From positions 434,001-498,000 of the forward strand of contig NC_011126.1 in NCBI RefSeq assembly GCF_000020785.1: a stretch of 64,000 bases of DNA. The letters run 5' to 3'. The notes beneath the pieces were generated by a model. It worked only from the letters and a program-made list of their open reading frames with translations, made no database searches and was not told the origin of the DNA. The first letter of the stretch is position 1, and every line of letters begins with the position of its first letter. Both the position numbers and the translations under genes were made by a program. Source of the DNA: Hydrogenobaculum sp. Y04AAS1. Its GTDB lineage: Bacteria > Aquificota > Aquificia > Aquificales > Aquificaceae. Shown here piece after piece: positions 30,315-38,111 of this stretch.

Positions 30315-31523
30315 TTAAGATTTTATCAACGAACCAATTTTAAATATTGGCATATATAGAGCTATTAATATAACACCTATTATGCCTCCTATTATTACAA
30401 TCATAGTAGGCTCTATCAAAGATATCATGGCATCTATTGCTTTATCTACTTCATCTTCGTAAAACCTTACGATACTTTGTAACAAATCATCAAGGCGTCC
30501 AGTGTCTTCGCCTATTTTAACCATAGATATAAAGAGATCATCAAATAGCCCTGTCTCTTTTAAAGATAGCCATAGCGGTTTTCCTTCTTTTACAGATTTA
30601 GAAGCCTTTTCTACCCCCTCTTTTACTATTTGCATTGTGCTAGTCTGAGATATTAATTCCATAGATCTATCTAAAGATACACCACTAGAAAACAAAGACG
30701 ATAACGATGTAGCAAAGGAGTTCATCATTATTTTATGGAAAACATTGCCTAAAACAGGTAGTTTTAACAGCGTTTTTTCTATTCGTTTTTTAAACTCCAT
30801 ATTATTTTGATAAAGGCGTTTAAAAACAAAACCTAAAATAATTAAAATAATTATAAACTTTAATATATTTTCATGTAAAAAATTTGAAGCTTTTAAAAGC
30901 ATTAACGTAGGAAGCGGTAGCGATGCGCCAAAACCTTTGTATATACTAGCAAATATTGGTACTAAAAAGTAAATAATACCCGTTGTTATAATGGTGGCTA
31001 TTATAAGGACAAAAGAGGGATAAAAAGAAGCACTTTTTATTTTACCTTTTATCTTAGCTAATTTTTCATAATATTCTGAAGCTAAGATTAGTGATCTGTC
31101 AAGTTGTCCTGTTTCTTCCCCTGTCATTACTAAACTTATAAGAAGTGGCGGAAAAACGTTTTTCTTCTTTTGCATCGCTTGGCCTACAGTAACCCCTTCA
31201 CTAACATCTTTAGCAACTTCTAAAAGTGTTTCTTGAAAATATTTGTTATCTATTTGTTTTGCTGCCATTTCCAAAGCTTGCGGCACACTTATACCTACTT
31301 GAATTAAAAACCCAACCTGTCGCAACACTAAAGATAATTCTTTTTCTTTTACTTTCTTACCAAAGGAAAAAGAAGGAGTTCTCTCTTTGGCAAGTTCTAT
31401 AGATACAGGAATAAGTTCTTTGGAAGACAATATTTGAGCTATCACATCTTGATTTTGAGCTTCTATAACGCCTTTTTCTACTTTGCCATCTTTTGTATAA
31501 GCTACATATTGAAATTTAGGCAT
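30315..31523 (-). CDS. Type II secretion/type IV pilus inner-membrane platform protein (GspF/PilC)
   Basis: A 402-residue protein with the duplicated T2SSF domain. KELSLVLRQVGFLIQVGIS, ALEMAA and ISLVMTGEETGQLD make up the first copy; MNSFATSLSSLFSSGVSLDRS and SMVKIGEDTGRLDDLL the second. Three membrane spans sit near residues 170, 220 and 375. It forms the rotor-like platform under the secretin. The ATG shares a base with the stop of the PilM-like gene (TGATG). No ATPase gene follows; the cluster ends here. Confidence 0.92.
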   Translation of the reverse strand: MPKFQYVAYTKDGKVEKGVIEAQNQDVIAQILSSKELIPVSIELAKERTPSFSFGKKVKEKELSLVLRQVGFLIQVGISVPQALEMAAKQIDNKYFQETLLEVAKDVSEGVTVGQAMQKKKNVFPPLLISLVMTGEETGQLDRSLILASEYYEKLAKIKGKIKSASFYPSFVLIIATIITTGIIYFLVPIFASIYKGFGASLPLPTLMLLKASNFLHENILKFIIILIILGFVFKRLYQNNMEFKKRIEKTLLKLPVLGNVFHKIMMNSFATSLSSLFSSGVSLDRSMELISQTSTMQIVKEGVEKASKSVKEGKPLWLSLKETGLFDDLFISMVKIGEDTGRLDDLLQSIVRFYEDEVDKAIDAMISLIEPTMIVIIGGIIGVILIALYMPIFKIGSLIKS

Positions 31524-32341
31524 CAGTAAATGCTCCTATTAACCTGTAAGAGATAACAATCAAAATCGTAAGGAGGAAAGAGCTCCTCTCCAACATGTAA
31601 AAGCTTTCTTAATCTGTCGTAAAAATCATGATCTTCTGTAAACAAGCTTGAATACACAAGTTTTATGTCTTCTAATCCTAAGAAAAGTGCGGAACTATTA
31701 ATATCTTCCAAAATACTTTCTCTTTGTTCATTAAAATTAGTTATATCCACTTTTTTATAATCTATAAATCTTTCTCCTAGCTTTAATAAAAAATAATAAT
31801 CTTTGTTAATATAAATAGCATTTATAGGTATATTTACATTCAATTCTATCAAGGCGTTTATAAAATCTACCACAAAATGAGATACACTTTTTACGTTTAA
31901 CCCATATTTTTTAAAAGATTTTTCAGCAAGTATAACATCTTCTTTTCCCGCATAAGCCACTAAATATATATTCCCATCATCAGTTTTCAACAATATGTCA
32001 TAGGCTAAATAATGCTTGTTTAATTTATGACCAATATCGGTTTCAAGTGATAGCTTTAAAGCATTCTCAATATCTTTTTGTTTTATAGCTTTTGGTAAAA
32101 ACCTGGTCTTAACTATGCCAAGGCCTACATCTAAAATTATATGAGCGTCGCCTGATTCTATATTTTTAAATAATGAAGCATTTGATCTTATGTCATCAAT
32201 TATAGTATAAGAATCTTGGCTTTTCTCATGCTTTGTTATTAATTCACAAGAATCCTTGTTTAAAAGTGTTAAACTAAAATAAGTATTAGATAGAAAAATA
32301 CTATAAGCTTTTTTATGTTTTAAACCTAAACTTAACTTCAT
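31523..32341 (-). CDS. PilM/GspL-like assembly protein
   Basis: A 272-residue soluble protein. IILDVGLGIVKTRFLP, then KDIENALKLSLETDIG and YLVAYAGKEDVILAEKSF, match the layout of the actin-like PilM / GspL cytoplasmic fold. Similarity is low, so the call leans on position between a secretin and a GspF homologue. It would link inner-membrane PilN/PilO-like proteins to the cytoplasmic motor. It overlaps the secretin gene by 4 bases (ATGA). Confidence 0.6.
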   Translation of the reverse strand: MKLSLGLKHKKAYSIFLSNTYFSLTLLNKDSCELITKHEKSQDSYTIIDDIRSNASLFKNIESGDAHIILDVGLGIVKTRFLPKAIKQKDIENALKLSLETDIGHKLNKHYLAYDILLKTDDGNIYLVAYAGKEDVILAEKSFKKYGLNVKSVSHFVVDFINALIELNVNIPINAIYINKDYYFLLKLGERFIDYKKVDITNFNEQRESILEDINSSALFLGLEDIKLVYSSLFTEDHDFYDRLRKLLHVGEELFPPYDFDCYLLQVNRSIY

Positions 32342-34299
32342 TTCTCAACCCTCTTAGCAGTTATGAATATAAAAAGATTTGTGTTATTTTTTGACTCGTT
32401 TTTTGTCATACCAACATTACCAATAATCGGGACTTTGTCTAATCCTGGTATTCCTTGTAAACCATTGCTTTCATTTTTAAGGCCTACCCCTCCTATCGCT
32501 AAAGTTGCACCGTCAGATAAAACTATAGATAGAGAGTTACTATTTTGATTTATAGTAGGCTGTCCATTGGCTGCTAAAGGACCTAAAGACATGTTTTGAA
32601 TATTTATATTTAGCAATATTTTGCCGTTAGGTAATACTTGAGGTGTAACCTTTATAGAGTTAAGAACATTTTGTAATGTGACTGTAGGCACCGCTTGCCC
32701 TGGAGTTGATATTGTGGTAAATGGATATTCAATGCCTTGGGTTAAAGACGTCGGCTGATCATTCATGGCTAACAAAGTGCTTTTAAAGACACTTTTTGCT
32801 TTGTTTATAGATTCTAACGCCTGAATTTCAAAACCCAGGACATGAAACTTACCTTCTGAATATATGCCTGACATCAAACCGTTAGGAGCGTTTATAGGCG
32901 TAGCTGTAACAATGGGACTACTACCTGGTGTAAAACTAAAAGCATTTGCCAATGGACTTATTGGATTAAAATTGCTGGTATTTAAAATTGTAATGCCTCT
33001 GCCTGCATAAGCACCGCCTATGCCTAAGCCTAACTGTTTCTGATAGTCTTTGCTTATCTCAACAGCTTTTACGTCTATCTGTATATATAGTGGTTTGGTG
33101 GATATATATTCTTTTAGATGTTTCTTTATATCTTCAAGGTTTTGAATGTAATCTATTATCGTTACGGCGCTCATTTTATTTATAGGTGTCACTATAGCTT
33201 TATCTGAAAGATAAGGTTTTATAAGTTTTTCAAACTTATCAAGCGTGATATATTTTATATAAAATGTTTGAGATTTCATTACGTTTTGTCTTGGAGTGCT
33301 TGAGACATAGGCTGAAAGCACTTTTTCACAAGATATAACGTTACTTGGATTACCAGTTAGTATTATGGCTTTAAACTCTTTGCTTTTAGCTACTTTTTTA
33401 AGTTTACAGGACTCTGCTAAGTTATACGCTTTTTCCAAGTCTTTTTTTATAAATAAAACCTCTGTAACATATTTTGGTTTAAGAGACACATATTGAGGAA
33501 AATAATCTAATATATTTTCAATGTTTTGTGGATAATCTTCTAAAATGATTTTGTTACCTTCTTCATGTATTATAACGGCGTCTTTTGAAAGATAATGAGT
33601 TATAAGTTTTTCAAAGTTAACAGGGCTTATTTCGTAAACATAAAGCGGAACACTTATCATTGCTTCTCCAGGTCTTGGTGGTTGTGCAAAATATGGTTTT
33701 AGCTTTCCATTTACTTGCTTTATAGCCTTTGGAGAACCACTCACTATTATTACACCAAGTTCATCAGCTCTATAAACCTTAAGTATACCTTTAATAGGTT
33801 TAATTAGTGAATACGCTTCTTCAGCAGATATACCTCTTAATATCATCGTTTCAGTGTTTACTAATTCCTCTCTATTAACACTTTGCAAAGAACTTGGTGT
33901 AGTAGCCAAACTTCCACTTTTTAAAAGGGAAGACAAAGGTGGCAAACCACTAGGTGATGTGCTCGCTTCACATTTTCCAGAGTTTATAACTACTATACCA
34001 TTTGTTGTAGTATAAGTTAAGCAATATTCTCTTATAATGTCATGAAATAGTTGATCTGCTGATATAGGTTTTGTAATACTTATATTCACTTTTTCATCCT
34101 TAAATTTTGGACCAAATATAATGCTTTTATTATCTATGGTTGCTATTGTTTTAATTACATCAGATAGATTAGCATTCTCAAATTTCATATTTCTTATAGT
34201 TACAGCGTAAGAATTGTTCATAATCATTAGGTTAAAAGCAAAAAACGATAGTGTAGCCAAAAGTTTATGTTTAAATCTGTTCTTCAATTCATTTTTCAT
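32338..34299 (-). CDS. Secretin (GspD/PilQ family) with several N-domains
   Basis: A 653-residue outer-membrane secretin with a signal segment (about 12-33). An N0/STN-like domain (34-115) is followed by about four N1-type repeats up to residue 415 (for example NFEKLITHYLSKDAVII and KFEKLIKPYLSDKAIV). The secretin core is at about 415-650, with LSDGATLAIGGVGLKNES and GIPGLDKVPIIGNV near its end. It forms the exit pore. AAGGAGG precedes the ATG. There is no obvious pilotin-binding tail. Confidence 0.92.
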   Translation of the reverse strand: MKNELKNRFKHKLLATLSFFAFNLMIMNNSYAVTIRNMKFENANLSDVIKTIATIDNKSIIFGPKFKDEKVNISITKPISADQLFHDIIREYCLTYTTTNGIVVINSGKCEASTSPSGLPPLSSLLKSGSLATTPSSLQSVNREELVNTETMILRGISAEEAYSLIKPIKGILKVYRADELGVIIVSGSPKAIKQVNGKLKPYFAQPPRPGEAMISVPLYVYEISPVNFEKLITHYLSKDAVIIHEEGNKIILEDYPQNIENILDYFPQYVSLKPKYVTEVLFIKKDLEKAYNLAESCKLKKVAKSKEFKAIILTGNPSNVISCEKVLSAYVSSTPRQNVMKSQTFYIKYITLDKFEKLIKPYLSDKAIVTPINKMSAVTIIDYIQNLEDIKKHLKEYISTKPLYIQIDVKAVEISKDYQKQLGLGIGGAYAGRGITILNTSNFNPISPLANAFSFTPGSSPIVTATPINAPNGLMSGIYSEGKFHVLGFEIQALESINKAKSVFKSTLLAMNDQPTSLTQGIEYPFTTISTPGQAVPTVTLQNVLNSIKVTPQVLPNGKILLNINIQNMSLGPLAANGQPTINQNSNSLSIVLSDGATLAIGGVGLKNESNGLQGIPGLDKVPIIGNVGMTKNESKNNTNLFIFITAKRVEK

Positions 34300-34600
34300 T
34301 GGTATTTCCTCCTTGATTGTTTATGTTGCTGACTATGTTTTTTACGCTTTTCAGAACTTTTGCTGGATTTTCCTTTACCGGAATAAGCCCTATGCCATTT
34401 CCATTGGATACTACTATAAAATGTTTTACAACACCATTTTTTTCTACACTTATGTATCCTTCGGCATTTTTTAGATTATAACCATTTATAGAACTTGGTA
34501 AACTTTGAGAATAAGATATATTCATAAATCCTAAACCAATGAACAGCAAAACTATAATACCTTTGCCAATACTAACTAAAATATTATTTCTTTTTTTCAT
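34289..34600 (-). CDS. Small membrane-anchored protein of the secretion cluster
   Basis: A 103-residue protein with one membrane anchor or signal (about 12-31) and a short periplasmic part of about 70 residues. No family was recognised. Its position just before the secretin gene, with an 11-base overlap, suggests a GspC- or PilP-like linker role (inference). An AAGGAGG site precedes its ATG. Confidence 0.5.
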   Translation of the reverse strand: MKKRNNILVSIGKGIIVLLFIGLGFMNISYSQSLPSSINGYNLKNAEGYISVEKNGVVKHFIVVSNGNGIGLIPVKENPAKVLKSVKNIVSNINNQGGNTNEK

Positions 34601-35345
34601 TTTTTAATCCTCCTTGCTCTTGGGGAAAAGTAGATATTAAATTGGCAGTTAAATTGAAACTTTTATCAAAATATACAAATCCAAATTTATTTACTTTGAG
34701 CGTATCTTTTTCTTGGATATAGCTAACACATAATCCATTTATATTGATATTGTAGCAATCATTAATATATTTAAGAGAAGAAAATGGAGAACTGTTTTTA
34801 AAAGAGCTAGCTTCTATGGATATATTTACAATATTTGGATTTATATTAACAGGGTTTGTATTTATACTTATGTAAGATGGATATATACCTTTAACTGTAA
34901 AACTATCCAAAACAAAATCTACAAAATGATATAAAGAAGAATATTGCTTATAATAGTTATCAAAGATATTATTTATATCTTTAAAGCTAGAAACGAGTTC
35001 GTTTAATTTATCGTATTTAGCTTTTAAAGAAAATACTTGATTGTTTAATATAGACAATCTATTTTGATAGGGTTTTATAGCTTGTAATTTTTCATTGTAA
35101 GCATGTTTAAGTGATAAGTTAGAGAAAAACAAAAAAGTGTCTATAAGTAGAAAAATTATAGTAGTGATTAGGGATAAAGACAAGATTATAAAACTAGGAC
35201 TTTTTATCTTCTCTTCATCTAAACTAACATGTAGTAAAGAAAATATAGCTTGAGTAGGAATCTTTAAAATAAAAGAACTCTCGTTGGAAAGTCTGTCTTT
35301 AAGTAAGTTGACATTTAACTTTTTAAGTTTATTCTTATTTGGCAT
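34584..35345 (-). CDS. PilN-like membrane protein of the secretion cluster
   Basis: A 253-residue protein with a basic cytoplasmic N-terminus (KLKKLNVNLLKDRL), one membrane segment (about 55-78), then a coiled-coil region and a periplasmic domain. The NVNLLKDR stretch resembles the PilN N-terminus that docks on PilM. The ATG at 35345 is preferred: upstream in-frame starts lie deep in the PilO-like gene, while this one overlaps it by 11 bases. Assignment relies on topology and context. Confidence 0.55.
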   Translation of the reverse strand: MPNKNKLKKLNVNLLKDRLSNESSFILKIPTQAIFSLLHVSLDEEKIKSPSFIILSLSLITTIIFLLIDTFLFFSNLSLKHAYNEKLQAIKPYQNRLSILNNQVFSLKAKYDKLNELVSSFKDINNIFDNYYKQYSSLYHFVDFVLDSFTVKGIYPSYISINTNPVNINPNIVNISIEASSFKNSSPFSSLKYINDCYNININGLCVSYIQEKDTLKVNKFGFVYFDKSFNLTANLISTFPQEQGGLKNEKKK

Positions 35346-36138
35346 TTTTGACTCCCTGTTTTTCATTAAAGTGTTCTTTGCTTGTAATACTAGAAACAAC
35401 ATAGCCTGACATACACAATATTACTGGTTTAGATGTATCTAAAAATTGAGAATATACATTTGTTGTATCTACGATGTAGTAGCTTTTATCTTCGAAAATA
35501 TTGTTGCTGCATTGAGATTTGCCGAATCCAAATTTAATGCTATTAATAAATAAGAACGGATAAGCTGGATTTGGTTTATTCAAAGAAGATAAAAAGTTGT
35601 TTATATTGCTTTGTGATACGGCCACTGTTAATTTCACTGGTAAAATTTCAATATCAAAAAGCTCCTTAGTTTGTTCAACCCTGTTGTGTTTCTTCTTATT
35701 CATTTTAGGCTTTAACGCTATGACCTCTTTTCCGTTTTTATCAACTGTAACATCTTTTGGTATACCTTCTTCCATAGATGTAATATAACCTCCTGCTTTT
35801 GATATAGCAGAGGATAAAACTATTGGTATTTGATTTGGTGTAGTGGCATAAGCATAATTTATGTTGGGATTTAAAAGCTCCGTTTGCAACTTTGGTATTT
35901 GGCTTTTATAGTAAAGAACCTGTTTTTCTAGGGTAATGCTTTGCAATTTCAGTTGTTCCAAAGAAGGTAAGCTTGATATCTTTTGTTCTATTTTGCCTCT
36001 TTCAGCTGTTTGCTTAAAATAAAAATATACAAATATCCCGGGCAATAGAACAGCTATAAAGATAATAACTATGCTTTTATCCCTTTCCGTAAGGGAATTA
36101 TACCAGTTTAAAATCTTTTCTTTGAGTTCATTCATCAT
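35335..36138 (-). CDS. PilO/GspM-like membrane protein of the secretion cluster
   Basis: A 267-residue bitopic protein. A short cytoplasmic tail with NWYNSLTERDKSIV (the usual PilO/GspM pre-membrane motif) is followed by a membrane span at about 22-42, a coiled coil (about 44-90) and a periplasmic domain containing two or more Cys. It heads the block PilO-PilN-small-secretin-PilM-PilC, all overlapping. The start may be either ATG of an ATG-ATG pair. Confidence 0.6.
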   Translation of the reverse strand: MMNELKEKILNWYNSLTERDKSIVIIFIAVLLPGIFVYFYFKQTAERGKIEQKISSLPSLEQLKLQSITLEKQVLYYKSQIPKLQTELLNPNINYAYATTPNQIPIVLSSAISKAGGYITSMEEGIPKDVTVDKNGKEVIALKPKMNKKKHNRVEQTKELFDIEILPVKLTVAVSQSNINNFLSSLNKPNPAYPFLFINSIKFGFGKSQCSNNIFEDKSYYIVDTTNVYSQFLDTSKPVILCMSGYVVSSITSKEHFNEKQGVKNAK

Positions 36139-36195
36139 ATATTCTCTAAATCGACTTTTATTTTAAAAACTTTAAAAGTACTCATAAAATCTTGT

Positions 36196-36220
36196 TTTTA
36201 TCCAATGCTTTAGGATAAAA
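36196..36220. repeat. AT-rich inverted repeat upstream of the secretion cluster
   Basis: TTTTATCC (36196-36203) and GGATAAAA (36213-36220) are a perfect 8-bp inverted repeat with a 9-base loop between the gene remnant and the PilO-like gene. It could be a weak terminator or a protein site. The rest of 36139-36224 shows nothing recognisable. Confidence 0.35.
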
Positions 36221-36224
36221 TTTC

Positions 36225-36410
36225 TCAAGCTATATCTACACCACATTTTAATTCCCATAAGAAATCTAACAAGTTATTTACGTTATCACTGCTATATAAA
36301 TATCCATGCTGGGAAGCGATGATATGCGGATTTAGATCTCTTATATAATTTACCCACAATTTCAAGGTCTTGTTCGAGGACATTATACATTTAACCATTT
36401 TAGATCTTCC
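36225..36410 (-). pseudogene. C-terminal remnant of an ODP-type metallo-beta-lactamase-fold protein
   Basis: An open frame of about 57 residues (ATG at 36398) reads MSSNKTLKLWVNYIRDLNP, then IIASQHGYLYSSDNV and LLDFLWELKCGVDIA. This closely resembles the last segment of oxygen-binding di-iron (ODP/FprA-like) proteins: YMPSN..L, then IAPQHG. The catalytic MBL motifs are absent, so it cannot be functional alone. It is in the same frame as the 78-residue ORF upstream and separated from it only by a TAA at 36413-36411. Confidence 0.55.
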
Positions 36411-36647
36411 TTAGTATAGGTATTCATAAAAGTCCTCTATATTAGTAAATTCTAAATCAGAAGTTGGAGTAACGAGCTTAACGGGTTTATCGAACTCTAT
36501 ATAGTTTGTAAGTTTAATTCGCATTATATCTTTATTATCTTTACCAAGACTTTCTATAAATTTGAAAAGCTCTAACCCCCCATTGTAAAGATAAATTACA
36601 TCCAAATCTCCTATTTCATATACATCAGTTATTTTTTTCACATTCAT
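36411..36647 (-). CDS. Hypothetical protein, 78 residues
   Basis: A short acidic protein (opening MNVKKITDVYEIGDLDVIYL) with a mixed strand/helix pattern and no recognised family. AGGAG lies six bases before the ATG, so it is probably translated, coupled to the exported protein that ends 10 bases upstream. Its TAA stop is followed in the same frame by the metallo-beta-lactamase remnant, so it may be the front part of a larger broken gene; a separate small gene is equally possible. Confidence 0.5.
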   Translation of the reverse strand: MNVKKITDVYEIGDLDVIYLYNGGLELFKFIESLGKDNKDIMRIKLTNYIEFDKPVKLVTPTSDLEFTNIEDFYEYLY

Positions 36648-36656
36648 AACTATCTC

Positions 36657-37214
36657 CTATGGTAAAGTTTCTAAAGTAGTATAAATGTTGTTTAAGGCTT
36701 TTACAACACAATGTTTATTCTCAATAGTTTTTATACAATCCCTTAAATTGCTTGATATCTCTGGCAAAGATATAGGATAACCTCTGTTTGTATTTTTAGT
36801 ATTTACAACTATATTGCACTTTGTTAAAAGGTTTTTATTGCTTTTAGCATAGAAATTCATTGTAACTATTTTATATCCATCATTTTCATCTTTAATCTTT
36901 CCTATGCTAAATAAAAGCTCGTTGTTGTCTTCGGCACATATAAATCTATTTTCTTGGCATATTTTTTTTACTTTTTCGTAAGATGTTAGAGGGGTTATGT
37001 CAGCATTATATTCATTAGCCTGATTTCTGTATATAGCATTTGCAACATCGTATAAATTTTCACAAGATTTGCCAGTTAACACATTAAAAATCAAATTAAC
37101 CTGATCTTTAAAATCAGAAGGATACGCTAAAGACACCAAGGGGCTTAACAGACTAAACGCTAACATATAAAATTTCACACCCCTGACAATATTGCTCATT
37201 TTAAACATTTTCAT
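36657..37214 (-). CDS. Exported hypothetical protein, cysteine-containing
   Basis: A 185-residue protein with a signal peptide (FYMLAFSLLSPLVSLAYPS, cut near residue 30) and about six cysteines in the mature part, spaced as likely disulfide pairs (KSCENL, KKICQENRFICAED, TKCNIV, RDCIKT, KHCVVK). No family was recognised. A GGTGA lies close to the ATG. It may be a periplasmic or surface protein related to the secretion cluster downstream (inference from position only). Confidence 0.6.
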   Translation of the reverse strand: MKMFKMSNIVRGVKFYMLAFSLLSPLVSLAYPSDFKDQVNLIFNVLTGKSCENLYDVANAIYRNQANEYNADITPLTSYEKVKKICQENRFICAEDNNELLFSIGKIKDENDGYKIVTMNFYAKSNKNLLTKCNIVVNTKNTNRGYPISLPEISSNLRDCIKTIENKHCVVKALNNIYTTLETLP

Positions 37215-37276
37215 GTATCACCCCGCTCATAAAATAATTATAAACTAATTTGTAAAAATTGTATAATTTTATCATT

Positions 37277-38065
37277 TTATATTCTCTCTTCATAGGTCTT
37301 TTTGTTTGTATTCTCATATATAACACCTATCGAAATTTTTGCATCTGTTTTTATATAATCCCATTCTTTAGCTACAGTATATGCTTTATCAAAATCTTCT
37401 GAGTTATGGTCCTCAAGCTTATAAACACGAGTATTATAAAAGTCATACGTATTGTAAAATATCACACAAGGCTGGAGGGTTTCCACAATAGAAAAACCTT
37501 TGTGTAGCACTGCTTTTTTTATAATATCTTTAAGATGATCTATGTAACCAGAGTATCCTCTTGCAACAAAAGTGGCTCCAGCTTCCATCAAAAGCGATAT
37601 GGGATTTATAGGATCTTCTGGTGGTCCTTTTGGTGTAGATTTACCTTTGAAATCCAAAGCACTGGTAGGCGTAAACTGTCCAGTAGTAAGACTATAAACT
37701 CTATTATCATGTACTATAACCGTAATGTCTATGTTTCTTTTGGCAGCAAAGATAAGATGTTCAAGACCTTCGCCGTATCCATCACCATCTCCTACAAAGC
37801 ATATTACTTTTAAATCTTCATTGGCTAGTTTTATACCGGTTGCAGTGGCGATGGCTCTTCCGTGTAAAGAATAGAAACCGTTTATATCAACATAATCAAA
37901 TATTTTGCCATGACAGCCTATGCCTGTTACCATGACGAATTTTTCGAGAGGTATACTATCCGTAAGTTCGTTGATAGCTGCTCCCAAGGCACCCATTATG
38001 CCAAAGTTCCCACAATTCCTACACCAAGTTATTTCTGCCCCCGTATATAAGCTTTTAGTAATCAT
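37277..38065 (-). CDS. 2-oxoacid:ferredoxin oxidoreductase beta subunit (lone)
   Basis: A 262-residue TPP-binding subunit. WCRNCGNFGIMGAL near the N-terminus and the TPP/Mg motif VGDGDGYGEGLEH (about residues 91-103), then VHDNRVYSLTTGQ and TPTSA, are typical of the beta subunit of pyruvate or 2-oxoglutarate synthase. These enzymes fix CO2 in the reductive TCA cycle. No alpha or gamma subunit is adjacent. The promoter is shared head-to-head with bioF. Confidence 0.87.
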   Translation of the reverse strand: MITKSLYTGAEITWCRNCGNFGIMGALGAAINELTDSIPLEKFVMVTGIGCHGKIFDYVDINGFYSLHGRAIATATGIKLANEDLKVICFVGDGDGYGEGLEHLIFAAKRNIDITVIVHDNRVYSLTTGQFTPTSALDFKGKSTPKGPPEDPINPISLLMEAGATFVARGYSGYIDHLKDIIKKAVLHKGFSIVETLQPCVIFYNTYDFYNTRVYKLEDHNSEDFDKAYTVAKEWDYIKTDAKISIGVIYENTNKKTYEERI

Positions 38066-38075
38066 AATAAAATAA

Positions 38076-38081
38076 ATTATA
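38076..38081 (-). promoter_or_regulatory. -10 box of the oxidoreductase beta gene
   Basis: TATAAT on the minus strand ends ten bases before the ATG. Its -35 position (TTATAC, 38104-38099) coincides with the -10 of bioF on the other strand. Confidence 0.5.
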
Positions 38082-38099
38082 TCACTTTTTAAAAGTTTG

Positions 38100-38105
38100 T
38101 ATAAT
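38100..38105 (+). promoter_or_regulatory. -10 box of bioF
   Basis: TATAAT ends six bases before the bioF ATG. The -35 position (TTATAT, 38077-38082) overlaps the opposing -10, so both promoters cannot be occupied at once. Confidence 0.55.
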
Positions 38106-38111
38106 ACATTT

